Positions 47,176 through 56,984 are shown, counted from the stretch's first letter. The stretch is DNA of 64,000 nucleotides from Cherax quadricarinatus (GCF_038502225.1 NC_091325.1:27323725-27387724), one strand, 5' to 3'. A program made the numbers and translations. Notes: generated by a model from the sequence alone, not told the origin.

Positions 47176-50100
47176 CTAGACTCTTGACAAAGAGTCTGCC
47201 AACACATTTTCTTTGCCGGCAATATAATTTATTTTCAGGTTATAGGGCTGCAGCCTGAGCGTCCAACGCATAAGCCTTGTGTTGTGATTCTTCATGGCTT
47301 GGAGATAGACTAACGGGTTGTGATCACTGTAGACTGTGACCACCTGCGATGTCTGGCCCACATAAACATCGAAATGCTCCAAAGCCATTACCAGCGCGAG
47401 GGCTTCTTTTTCAATGGTAGAGTAAGCTCTCTGATGTGGCTGGAACTTGGCTGAAAAGTATGCTACAGGCTGCAACTCCTTGTTCCCGATTTGTAATAGT
47501 ACTGCCCCAACCCCAGACTCACAAGCATCAACCTGTAATGAAAAAGGTTTGGAGAAGTCTGGAGACAGGAGAATGGGTGCAGAGCACAATAATCTTTTTG
47601 CTTTATTAAAAGCAGTGTTACAATCTGACGTCCAATTAAAGGGAACTTTATGACTGGTAAGAGAGGTAAGAGGGGCTACAATATCTGAGAAATTCTTACA
47701 GAATCTTCTGTAAAATCCTATCATGCCTAGGAAACGTTGAAGAGATTTCCTATCATGAGGAACTGGATAATCTTTAATCGAAAGAACTTTAGCAAGTTTA
47801 GGTGCAACATTACCACTACCTACTTCATGGCCTAGAAAAGTGATAGTGGCCTGGCCAAAGGAAGATTTAGATAAATTAACTGTTAATTGGGAATTCTTAA
47901 AGGTCTCAAACAGAGCTTTAAGTCTAAGTAGGTGTTGATCCCAAGTATCAGACACCACAACAATATCATCTAGGTATGCTGCCGTGCCTTCAAGTCCTTT
48001 AATAGCCTGATGGATGAGTTTCTGGAATGAAGAGGGGGAATTTTTCATTCCGAAGGGGGTAACTGTATACTGATAATGACCTCCTGGAATCACGAAGGCA
48101 GAGATTTCCTTCGCCTTATCTGTCAAAGGTACCTGATAGTAACCTTTAAGGAGATCTAATTTGGACACAAAAGTAGCCTTACCCACAAAGTCAATTACGT
48201 CATCCAGACGAGGAAGAGGGTAAGCATCTGTAATTGTGACCTCGTTCACTTTACGGTAGTCTGTGCACATACGAAACCCTCCATCAGCCTTCTTTACTAG
48301 GATGCACGGTGAAGCCCAAGGACTAGATGACTCCTCCACTAAACCATGTTCTAACAAGAAGTCTACTTCCTGCTGAAGTAGCCTTTGCTTTTCAGGATTA
48401 GCTCTGTAGGGGGAGAGTTTAATTGGTTTAGATTTTCCCACATCTACATCATGGTAACCTAACGTACATTTTTTCGGCACATCCGAAAAAATATTAGGAT
48501 ATGACTGTAGAAGCTCAGTTAAATTGGTTGCTTGTATTTCAGATAATCCAGCCATTAAAGGGCTAGGATCCTTGAGGAGGACAGAATTTGAAAGTTTAGT
48601 ATTAATTTCAGAGATAGAGTGCAAAGAGTCAGAGTCGTCCTCAGAGGTAGAGGACAGAGTCATTACTGGGACTTTATCTGGTGTATGAAAGGCCTTGATT
48701 TGATTAATGTGGTAAGTTTTTGTTTTTGAGGTCTTATCAATGGGAGCTACCACATAATTTAAATCAGATAATCTACTTACAATCTGCATAGGTCCCGTAT
48801 ATCTAGCTTTCAAGGTGTGGCCAGGTATAGGTTCCTGCACCAACACCTTGTCTCCTGGATGGAAGGAGCGGAATTGTGCACTTCTGTCATACCTCTGTTT
48901 CATCTTACTTTGAGCTGTCTTTAGGTTAGCCGTGGCCAACTCACGTGCCACCTGCAACCTTGAAGACGGGTTGTAGAGTGCTGAGCTTACGTCTTCTCCC
49001 ATCCATCCTTCTTTGAGCACCCGAAGAGGACCTCGTACATTGTGCCCAAAGATCAGCTCAAACGGACTATACCCTGTAGACTCTTGCACCGTCTCTCGTA
49101 CTGAGAACAGCAACAAAGGTAGAGATTCATCCCAATCTGTCGGAAAGTGCATGCAAAAACTTCTCATCATTGTTTTTAATGTTTGGTGGAATCTTTCCAA
49201 GGCGCCTTGGGACTGAGGGTGATAGGCAGTGGATAAGTTGTGAATTATCCCTAACCTAGTTAATACTTCCCTAAATGCTTTGGCAGTGAAGTTAGTACCT
49301 TGATCACTTTGTATAGTTTTAGGAATGCCAAAACAAGAAATGAATTTTGTTAAAGCTTTGAGAATAGCTTTAGTATTGATACTACGCATTGGGATCGCTT
49401 CAGGATATCTGGTTACTTTATCCATAATTGTAAATAAATACTGATTTCCAGACTTTGACTTAGGTAGTGGACCTACACAATCTATAATTAAATCTGCAAA
49501 AGGTTCTCCATCAGCAGGTATGGGTTGGAGAGGTGCAGGTTTAATGGAATGTCCAGGTTTCCCAACTTGCTGACATTCTCGGCAACACCTAATATGATTC
49601 TTCACATCTTTCTTTAATTTTGGCCAATAAAATTCTTTTGTGATTCTATACAAGGTTTTTGTAATTCCTAAGTGACCTCCTGATGACGTATTATGAGCTA
49701 TATTTAATATCTGAGGTCTATACTTGGTTGGAACCACTAACCTGTCGTATAATTGCCGGCCCTCTATCTCCTTACCAGTCTCAGTGCATACCAAATAATC
49801 ATTTTTAACTTCATACTTGACTGGATGACCCCAAGAGGATTTACCCATGGCTGCCTCAAAAGCGAATTTTAAAGAAGGGTCCTTTCGTTGTTCCTCCCGG
49901 AAGGACAGTCCCTCGGGCATGGAAACAGAGACATCTGGTAATCCTGCAACCTGGGAATAGGAAGGCTTGATCGGGGTCTGTTCACTTGATTTACGAGACT
50001 CCGGCCGGTGTGTCTCATAAAACAACGTGGCTATTCCGAGATCGGAGTCGTCCAAGGATAGGTCAACATTCTCCCCAGACAACCCTTGGGATGTTGCCCG

Positions 50101-51774
50101 AGTTATGGCCAACACTGGAGAAGCATTAATCATTATAGGTTCAGGACACGAAGTAACAGTAGTAATGTTATTACCCAGTAATAACATGGCATTTTTCATG
50201 GGAAATCCTTTTGAGATACCTACAGTCAAGTACCCAGTGTAATATTTGCACTGTACATAAATTTTATGCAAAGGAACTGAATATATAGTTCCTCCGTAAG
50301 CTTCCAATAAAACTGAGGAATTCAAGGAAGTATTCTCTGAAAGGGGTAATATTCCTTCTCTGACAAGTGAGCAATATGCTCCAGTATCTCTAAAGGTATT
50401 TACTTTAGTTGGTTCTGAGTTTTCCTGAAGGGAAATAAGACTTTCGCAATAATAAGGGGCCATACCTTTTTCTACTTCTCTAGGGGACATGTTACTAGGG
50501 ATATTAGAGATTTTCCCGATGGGTTGAGGCTTTTGGGGGCAGTTGGAACTGATGTGACCTACTTTATTGCATTTGAAGCAGACGACAGGCTTGCCCTTTA
50601 CTCCCTGATGACGTTGCAAGTGGTGTCGTTCTGGCTGGTGCCTCTCTGGATATTGTTGTCGAGATGCTCCATAAGTAGTTTGCCTCTCCGCAGGGGGACC
50701 ATATGTTGAGAAGCGTGGCTCACCAGGTGACTTATTTGGATGACGTAGACGCTCTCCCTCCGGCTGGCACTTCATTCTCCAATGTTGTCGATCTCTGCTC
50801 ACGCCAGACTGTTGAAAAGAGAGACAGGACCGCTCGGACAAGGAGCGGTTCGTTTCGAAGGTATCAGCCAACCTGGCCGCCTCCAATGCAGTGGTTAAGT
50901 CACGATCCTGCAGAAAGACACGAACCTCTGGTCCCACAGACTCCAGCAGGTTATCAATCAGAATAAGCTGCACCAGCTCCTCAAAGTTAGAGACACCACT
51001 CGCTTTATACCAGCTGGTAAAAGCTTTGGTTTGCTGTCTCACAAAGTCCACCAGGGATTGACCAAGCTGCCGCCTGTTCAATTTGAAGGTCTTACGATAT
51101 TTAGCTGGGATACATGTATATGCTCCCAACACTGTGGTCTTCACTACTTGATAATCAGAGAATTCAGCGTCAGTTAATACCGACGTAAATTCCTGTGCCT
51201 TACCCAATAATGCTGTATGAACCAACGCTGCCCAGTGCTGTTCCGGCCACCTCAAGGCTCGAGCCTGATTTTCGAAGCTTTCGAAAAATTGCTCTGGTTC
51301 GGCCTCATTGAAGCGGGGAACAAGCTGTACTGCTTTTTGTAAACTGAAATCGTTTACAGAATGCGAAAACTGCCTCCTTTCTCTTTCCCTATCAAATTCT
51401 TCCCTTGCGAATGCTCTCTGTTCCCTAGTTTGCTCAAGATTGATTTTTGCCAGCTCAAGTGCCAACGACGCTGATTCACCCTGAGACAACCCAGCTGCAC
51501 TATACTGACCATTTTGCTCCGTAGGTATATCATCTTCCTCATGCGAGAACATAGTAGTTTTTGCCCTAGCTCCCGTAGAGGGAGGAGTTTGATGTGCCAT
51601 CTCTTCTTCAATAAGTATGTCAGCAATAAGTGAACGCAGTTGCGCAGCTGTGAGAGTGCGTTTATAGGGAATGCCAATGGAACGAGCAATTTGCCAACAA
51701 CGCTGTAGAGACAATTTAGGTAGGTTATGCAAAGTATATGCCGACACCAGGCGTCTGACTCGTCTAGGTGGCAT
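47176..51774 (-). CDS. Element B gag-pol polyprotein
   Basis: Single frame of 1532 residues with no stop between gag and pol. Domains: gag with capsid-like FESFENQARALRWPEQHWA near 163-181 and a CCHC knuckle CFKCNKVGHISSNC near 398-411; aspartic protease FRDTGAYCSL near 460; integrase zinc finger near 690-740 (HNTSSGGHL ... CRECQQVGK); integrase core LIIDCVGPLP near 760, QSDQGTNF near 823, QGALERFHQ near 857; a GP-type module (YTGPMQIVSRLSDLNYVV); RT from about 1140, with FRMCTDYRKVN and the catalytic YLDD near 1267; RNase H from about 1405 to DSLSRV. Start: the first ATG, whose N-terminus aligns with element A gag. The rearranged order and intact catalytic residues mark a Gmr1-type element. 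Gag and pol would be made 1:1 unless processing or splicing intervenes. Confidence 0.96.
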   Translation of the reverse strand: MPPRRVRRLVSAYTLHNLPKLSLQRCWQIARSIGIPYKRTLTAAQLRSLIADILIEEEMAHQTPPSTGARAKTTMFSHEEDDIPTEQNGQYSAAGLSQGESASLALELAKINLEQTREQRAFAREEFDRERERRQFSHSVNDFSLQKAVQLVPRFNEAEPEQFFESFENQARALRWPEQHWAALVHTALLGKAQEFTSVLTDAEFSDYQVVKTTVLGAYTCIPAKYRKTFKLNRRQLGQSLVDFVRQQTKAFTSWYKASGVSNFEELVQLILIDNLLESVGPEVRVFLQDRDLTTALEAARLADTFETNRSLSERSCLSFQQSGVSRDRQHWRMKCQPEGERLRHPNKSPGEPRFSTYGPPAERQTTYGASRQQYPERHQPERHHLQRHQGVKGKPVVCFKCNKVGHISSNCPQKPQPIGKISNIPSNMSPREVEKGMAPYYCESLISLQENSEPTKVNTFRDTGAYCSLVREGILPLSENTSLNSSVLLEAYGGTIYSVPLHKIYVQCKYYTGYLTVGISKGFPMKNAMLLLGNNITTVTSCPEPIMINASPVLAITRATSQGLSGENVDLSLDDSDLGIATLFYETHRPESRKSSEQTPIKPSYSQVAGLPDVSVSMPEGLSFREEQRKDPSLKFAFEAAMGKSSWGHPVKYEVKNDYLVCTETGKEIEGRQLYDRLVVPTKYRPQILNIAHNTSSGGHLGITKTLYRITKEFYWPKLKKDVKNHIRCCRECQQVGKPGHSIKPAPLQPIPADGEPFADLIIDCVGPLPKSKSGNQYLFTIMDKVTRYPEAIPMRSINTKAILKALTKFISCFGIPKTIQSDQGTNFTAKAFREVLTRLGIIHNLSTAYHPQSQGALERFHQTLKTMMRSFCMHFPTDWDESLPLLLFSVRETVQESTGYSPFELIFGHNVRGPLRVLKEGWMGEDVSSALYNPSSRLQVARELATANLKTAQSKMKQRYDRSAQFRSFHPGDKVLVQEPIPGHTLKARYTGPMQIVSRLSDLNYVVAPIDKTSKTKTYHINQIKAFHTPDKVPVMTLSSTSEDDSDSLHSISEINTKLSNSVLLKDPSPLMAGLSEIQATNLTELLQSYPNIFSDVPKKCTLGYHDVDVGKSKPIKLSPYRANPEKQRLLQQEVDFLLEHGLVEESSSPWASPCILVKKADGGFRMCTDYRKVNEVTITDAYPLPRLDDVIDFVGKATFVSKLDLLKGYYQVPLTDKAKEISAFVIPGGHYQYTVTPFGMKNSPSSFQKLIHQAIKGLEGTAAYLDDIVVVSDTWDQHLLRLKALFETFKNSQLTVNLSKSSFGQATITFLGHEVGSGNVAPKLAKVLSIKDYPVPHDRKSLQRFLGMIGFYRRFCKNFSDIVAPLTSLTSHKVPFNWTSDCNTAFNKAKRLLCSAPILLSPDFSKPFSLQVDACESGVGAVLLQIGNKELQPVAYFSAKFQPHQRAYSTIEKEALALVMALEHFDVYVGQTSQVVTVYSDHNPLVYLQAMKNHNTRLMRWTLRLQPYNLKINYIAGKENVLADSLSRV

Positions 51775-52077
51775 AAGTTATTCGCTATGCACAGTACGAA
51801 TACCCCAACGTAACACGTTAATTTGCAGAACACGCTTAGCTATGCACAGTACGATTGCAGAATACGCATACAAGCAAAGCCGACTGCACACAAGATTGAC
51901 CGTAGCGAAGCGAGCACACTGAACAAGCTAGTAGCGAGCTGTTGAACGATCACACAATAGCAAGGCTGATCATAAGCAACTGACACGCAAAATTTGTAAA
52001 GCGAAGCGAGACAGCAAGCTACACAATGTTCCTGCTACAAGCTTCACCCTAAGCTCAACCGTTTCTCTAAGTCCAGC
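51775..52077 (-). other. Element B leader
   Basis: Between primer-binding site and gag ATG. It contains a direct repeat CTATGCACAGTACGA at 51786 and 51840. No other gene. Confidence 0.7.
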
Positions 52078-52095
52078 TCTCGGACAGGCTACCCA
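52078..52095 (-). other. Primer-binding site of element B
   Basis: TGGGTAGCCTGTCCGAGA on the element strand, directly after the 5' LTR. It shares GCCTGTCCG with element A's site. The tRNA is not identified. Confidence 0.6.
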
Positions 52096-52519
52096 TATTA
52101 CAACCTAGGATTTCAAAGGGCCTGTTATCCCAGGTGTAATGGGAGCAAATAAACACAGCAGAAAAAGTTTAGACTTATATTATCCTTCACCAATTATAAC
52201 AGCAATATGTACACTATGTACAGTGATAAATATAGTGCACTCCACGGTAAGCAAGGCAGAAATAGAAGCCACAAGATAGCAGACCGTGCTTCAACCAGCT
52301 CTAGAGTGGGAATGACAAGGGCAGACAGGAGAGCGGTATCCACATAACCTCTGCGATTGTCAATCCCACCTTCTTATTGGCTAGAACCTGGTCACTAGTT
52401 GAACGATGGGGCCCCATCATCAACTCTTAGCAACCTGGTTCGCTGGTTGGGGGAGATAGCCTGTAAATGAGGGTGTGTCCATGCGCCGAATAAAGGTTAC
52501 GTACTCTTTGCATGCCACA
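52096..52519 (-). repeat. 5' LTR of element B
   Basis: 424 bp, identical by eye to 46430-46858 except for the single GGCAT at its start. It contains a CCAAT motif (GCCAATAAGAAGG). No clear TATA box. Confidence 0.93.
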
Positions 52520-52524
52520 GTGTT

Positions 52525-53215
52525 GAAGGGTGATTTGATTGAAATCAGCGGTGTTTTAGTAGTATTCAGTGGTGTAATTGGGAGTACTCAAATTGTGTTT
52601 TTTTTTGGAAGTGTTCAAAGGTGTTTTGAGTGTGTTCAAATGTTGTTTTTTTGAAGGTGATCAAGGGTGTTCAAGGGTGTTTTGAAGGTGTTCAAAGTAA
52701 AAGTGCGTATTTAACTTCGTAATATGTAAAATTGTGAGTAGTGAATTTAACGAAAGTGGATGTAAGCGATGTGGTGACTTTCTGATGCATGTGTCCCCTT
52801 ATTAACTTTAATGAACTAAAAGGGTTAAAACGAGAAAAATTGGGGGTTATGAGTGAAAATTGTGAGGTGTTGGTTGGAGTGTGAGGGTTCGGGAGGGTGG
52901 GGAGGAGGTTACTTCGTGGGGGGAGTGACCTGAGATGAAATAGTTAAAAAATGTCTAGACTTGTGTTGTAAAGAAATTGTGAGTATTAACGAAAAAATGT
53001 GCCTTTCTGATGTACTGTGTCCCCTTATTAACTAAAAGGGTAGACAAGATTCAGCCTGTGTGCGCGTGACGTCACTGACATAGGGGGCGACCTGATTCAA
53101 CCTGTGTGCTGGGTCAACACGTGACGTCACTGACCGCCGAGTAAACACCCTTCATTAGACCTGTAGTAAGCATGCCCCCATAGGAGGAGTCTATTTTGAA
53201 TGCTTACCCCCAGAG
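52525..53215. repeat. Outer right arm: minisatellite, two modules and CRE palindromes
   Basis: Mirror of 27400-27900 and part of the adjoining array. TGACGTCA is at 53067-53074 and 53122-53129. TAAGGGGACAC modules are near 52780 and 53005. No gene. Confidence 0.8.
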
Positions 53216-53700
53216 GGGGGATTCCAAAAACTTTGATCCGAGGAATTTCGAAAACCCCATAGGGGGGAATCCAAAAAACTTGATCCAAGGAGATGGAGAA
53301 TTTCGAAAACCCCATAGGGAGGAATCCAAAAAACTTGATCCGAGGAGATGGAGAATTTCGAAAACCCCATAGGGGGGAATCCAAAAAAACTTGATCCAAG
53401 GAGATGGAGAATTTCGAAAACCCCATAGGGGGGAATCCAAAAAAACTTGATCCAAGGAGATGGAGAATTTCGAAAACCCCATAGGGGGGAATCCAAAAAC
53501 TTGGTATTATCGAGAAATTTTTGGGGTTGGGGGGTGAAAGTGGGAGGGTGATCCGAGGAAGTGGAGACTTTGATATTGAGAAATTTTTTGGGGATGGGGG
53601 GTGAAAGGAGGGGTACCCAAAAACTTGATCCGAGGAAGTGGAGACTTTCGAAACCCCCATAGGGGGGAGAATCCAAAAACCTTGATCCAAGGAGATCATA
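53216..53700. repeat. 55-bp tandem repeat, right copy, with decayed extension
   Basis: Five regular units of 55-56 bp (AATTTCGAAAACCCCATAGG, then GGGAATCC, an A-run, then CTTGATCC(A/G)AGGAGATGGAG) to about 53510, then diverged units to 53700. The units alternate between 55 and 56 bp through A-run length, so no frame is kept. Not coding. Confidence 0.9.
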
Positions 53701-53714
53701 AGAAAAAAAATTCG

Positions 53715-53885
53715 AGGCGCGGGGGCGATCCGGATGACGCTGCAGAAGGCGCAGCAGAAGGCGCGGGCGGGGGTCGCGAAGGGCGGGCGCGCGGGCGGGC
53801 TCGCGGGCGGGCGCGCGGGCGGGGCGGGGCACGCGGGCGGGCGCGCGGGCGGGGCGCGCGGCGAGACGGTGGGGTCGCGAGGCGG
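53715..53885. repeat. GC-rich, CpG-dense tandem block
   Basis: GCGGGCGGGCGCGCGGGCGG-type repeats, very different in composition from the AT-rich surroundings. It could act as a CpG island or form G-quadruplexes. The Pro/Arg/Ala-rich minus-strand frame across it is a composition artefact. Confidence 0.8.
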
Positions 53886-53954
53886 GGGGGGTCGTGGGGG
53901 GTGGGGGTATTGGTTGGGGGGTCAAGGGTGAGGTAGTCTCGAGGGCGAGGTCAT

Positions 53955-54130
53955 GGTCAAAACCGGAAGTAACACCTAGGTGTGAAAAGGTGACCCTCCA
54001 GCTGCTGGTCCTAGACCGGATACCTCGCTCAGTGGAAGGCCTAAACCGGAAGTCCTCGCTCTGTAGAAGGCCCAAACCGGAAGTTCCTCGCCCAGGAAAA
54101 GCCTAAACCGGAAGTTCCTCCCCCTGTAGA
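53955..54130. repeat. Tandem repeat of about 32 bp with ETS-type ACCGGAAGT sites
   Basis: Units of GGCCTAAACCGGAAGTCCTC followed by variable bases. ACCGGAAGT lies at 53962-53970, 54045-54053, 54076-54084 and 54107-54115. This matches the ETS/GABP consensus. It sits next to the GC-rich block. Confidence 0.7.
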
Positions 54131-54142
54131 AAAGTTGACTAC

Positions 54143-54162
54143 TTATACATATATATATATAC

Positions 54163-54243
<81 letters not shown>
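54143..54243. repeat. (AT)n microsatellite
   Basis: AT tract with a few AC interruptions. Confidence 0.95.
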
Positions 54244-54245
<2 letters not shown>

Positions 54246-54708
54246 AGGTAGTAGGTTGGTAGACAGCAACCGCCCAGGGAGGTACTACCGTCCTGCCAAG
54301 TGAGTGTAAAACGAAAGCCTGTAATTGTTTTACATGATGGTAGGATTGCTGGTGTCCTTTTTTCTGTCTCATGAACATGCAAGATTTCAGGTACGTCTTG
54401 CTACTTCTGCTTACACTTAGGTCACACTACACATACATGTACAAGCATATGTATACACACCCCTCTGGGTTTTCTTCTATTTTCTTACTAGCTCTTGTTC
54501 TTGTTTATTTCCTCTTATCTCCATGGGGAAGTGGAACAGAATTCTTCCTCCGTAAGCTATGCGTGTTGTAAGAGGCGACTAAAATGCCAGGAGCAAGGGG
54601 CTAGTAACCCCTTCTCCTGTATATATTACTAAATGTGAAAGGAGAAACTTTTGTTTTTCCTTTTGGGCCACCCTGCCTTGGTGGGATACGGCCGATGTGT
54701 TGAAAGAA

Positions 54709-54713
<5 letters not shown>
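54244..54713 (+). repeat. Retroelement tail-like repeat ending in (AT)n
   Basis: Non-coding unit ending GGCCACCCTGCCTTGGTGGG, then ATACGGCCGATGTGTTGAAA and GAAAG, then (AT)n at 54712-54750. It contains GTTGTAAGAGGCGACTAAAA. The shape (unique body, microsatellite tail) fits the 3' end of a LINE or a SINE. I recognise it as a common decapod repeat type from memory but cannot name it. Confidence 0.45.
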
Positions 54714-54756
<43 letters not shown>

Positions 54757-54799
54757 AAAGGGAGAAATGAAAAAGGGGAATAAGAAAAGCTAAAAGAGG

Positions 54800-56838
54800 G
54801 ATGTTGACAACCAAGTGAAAGCCTTCGCTGGACACATCCTTAATCTACAACAAGAACACATTCCTCACCGGCAATATGTGACGAAGCCTACAGATCAGCC
54901 TTGGTTTGGCTTTCGTTGGAGAGGCTGTTACTGCTAAGTACAAAGCATGGCGAAGGTGTAAGAGACATCCTACCACCTATAACAGGAACTTGCACAGGCA
55001 AGCCTGTAGGCATATGGGTGACGTTCAAAAGTGGGCCATTGCTAAATGGGAGGTGGACACAAAAGAAAGCTAGCAACAGGTAGGGTAGGCTCCAAAACCT
55101 GGTGGTCCCTGGTCAAGGACAGACAAGGTTATCTGCCTGATGAACTCATTCCACCTCTAAATCGACAGGATGGGACCACCTCTACTAGTAGTCAAGAGAA
55201 GGCGGACCTCTTTGCTGAACACTTTGCTACCAAAATGCAAGTTCCTGATCCAGCAAGGGACCCTCCTTGGCTAGCTGCAAGAACTGTGTCAAAACTGTCA
55301 GTGGTAACAATAAGGCAGAGGAGGTGTATTTCCTTCTTAAATCGCTTGACCAAGAAAAGGCTGTGGGCCCAGACAAGTTGAGCCCAAGATTGCTGAGAAG
55401 ATGTGCAGACCAGCTAGCAGCACCTCTAACTCGCATCTTTCAGCACTGCCTAGTACAGTGTAAATGGCCCTCTCTGTGGAAAGAGGCAAATGTAGTCCCT
55501 GTTCACAAAAAGAAGAGCAGAGCAGAAATCAGCAACTACAGACCAGTGTCACTCCTGTCAATCACTGGTAAGATCCTTGAGACAATAATCTCAGAACAAA
55601 TGCCAGAGTTTTTTGACTACCACTCACTACTTTGTGATCGTCAATATGGCTTCAGGAAAGGTTACTCTGCTGCTTATCTGTTGTTGAACCTCTCCACTAA
55701 GTGGCACCAGTCACTGGATGAATCCAAAGTCAGCTGTGTGGTAGCACTGGACATTGCTGGTGCTTTCGACCGGGTGTGGCACAAGGGCCTCTTAGCAAAA
55801 CTTCAAGCACTGGGAATTGCAGGCTCTACGCTATGTCTCCTCAGTGATTACCTTCATGGTAGATCTCTAAGTGTAGTTCTCAATGGAACGGAATCAGCAA
55901 GACATCCTATTGGGGCAAGTGCTGTGACCATTGTTACGGAATGTCTACTTCAACGACCTTCTTCATCTCATCCCAGAATCACATGCATATGCAGACGACT
56001 GTACACTGACATTCACTTATCCAAGAGAAGAAATGCCAGCTGCTCTAAGCTACATCAATCACCAGCTGAGAGCTATATCAGCTTGGGGAAATAGATGGCA
56101 AGTAACATTTGCACCTGAGAAAACGCAAATGATGATCGTCTCTAGGCGCCATGATGGTAATGCTGGTGCAGTAGTAAGGATGAATGGGAGGATGTTGACA
56201 CCTGGAGAAGAAGTTGATATCCTTGGGGTGAAATTTGACTCCAAGCTAACCATGAAGAACCATGTTGTAAATCTAGCAAACAAGGCAGCCAGGAAGCTTA
56301 CAGCACTTCGCCGTATCTCGCATCTGCTTGACAGTAGGGGTTGCAAGATTCTGTACGAGGCACAAGAACGCTCACACCTTGAGTATGCCCCACTTTCATG
56401 GTTTGCCTGCCCACCCCCTCTCATCTGCGACTGCTTGACAGAGTGGAGAAAAGAGCAAAACGTCTCATCTCTCGCCTGGGCCCATCCTGGATCGATCTGT
56501 CATTTCAGCAGAGCCTTCAACACAGGAGGGATGTGGGTGGCCTTACTGTTATGTACAAGGCCAATATTGTCAAAGTACCACACTTGGATCCACTTCGAGG
56601 ACAGCGTGAAACAAGCTTTTATGCCACAAGACGGGCAGAAAGCAGCAACTTCACTCTGGCTGTACCCTTCTCCAGAACATCACTCCATCTGAGATCATAT
56701 ATACCCAGGATGACTCGAGTATGGAACACATTCGTACAGCATAATGATGTCAACGAGATAAAGTCAGTTGATCAAATGAAAATGCTGGCCCACAGATGGC
56801 TCCAACTTCATCCTGTTCCTTACTTGTATGTCTCGTAA
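54800..56838 (+). pseudogene. LINE G ORF2 reverse transcriptase, broken
   Basis: Highly similar to LINE E. Pieces: 55046-55330, then 55316-55930 after a frameshift (KAVGPDKLSPRLL, FDYHSLLCDRQYGFRKG, LDIAGAFDRVWHKGLL), then 55931-56400 (YADD retained, AYADDCTLTF), then 56398-56838 in another frame to a TAA. A 17-nt net deletion at about 55920-55935 removes the conserved VPQGSVLGP motif. The C-terminal HRRDVGGLTVMYKANIVK to PYLYVS is absent from copy E. It has Tyr where copy E has a stop. Confidence 0.92.
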
Positions 56839-56983
56839 CAATAAAAATGCTTTCAAATGAGCTGATGTAGGTAACAGCTCTTAGCTTGCCAATAAAGTTA
56901 GGAATCCTTAACCTGTAAATAGCTTGTCAATAAAGCTAGGGATCCTTAACCTTGTCAAACCCTGTGTAAAAAAAAAAAAAAAA
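54800..56983 (+). mobile_element. Zinc-knuckle LINE, second copy (G), 5' truncated with poly(A)
   Basis: Plus-strand copy of the family of LINE E, beginning at its position around 17858 and running through the true 3' end. The 3' UTR has three AATAAA signals (about 56840, 56890 and 56928), a partial tandem duplication of the CAATAAAG...AATCCTTAACC segment, and a poly(A) of about 15 at 56968-56982. Confidence 0.9.
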
Positions 56984-56984
56984 G

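Larger units (their letters stand above)
46430..52519 (-). mobile_element. Gypsy LTR retrotransposon B, Gmr1-like, intact
   Basis: 6090-bp minus-strand insertion with 424-bp and 429-bp LTRs, a primer-binding site, one uninterrupted gag-pol frame, a PPT and a 5-bp target duplication GTGTT. The LTRs look identical except for one 5-bp duplication at the LTR start. It differs strongly from element A in sequence and LTR length but shares the domain order. It is the best candidate for an active element here. Confidence 0.96.
41644..53521. repeat. Giant palindrome, right arm (with a 6.1-kb insertion)
   Basis: Mirror of 27181-41611. The outer match ends in the 55-bp repeat at ATTATCGAGAAATTTTTG, as the left arm does at 27183-27200. 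Beyond it the right side continues with more decayed copies of the same repeat, so the left arm is cut short by (AT)n. This arm carries the empty site of element A. Confidence 0.93.

Noticed and set aside
27181..53521. Palindrome dismissed as a simple fold-back sequencing artefact
   Set aside because: The arms hold different LTR insertions with proper target duplications and differ by indels, so they are distinct molecules or loci. Haplotype mis-joining remains possible and is kept as a caveat.
53191..54075. Pro/Arg/Ala-rich 294-codon frame on the minus strand
   Set aside because: It spans the 55-bp repeat and the GC-rich block; composition, not coding, keeps it open.
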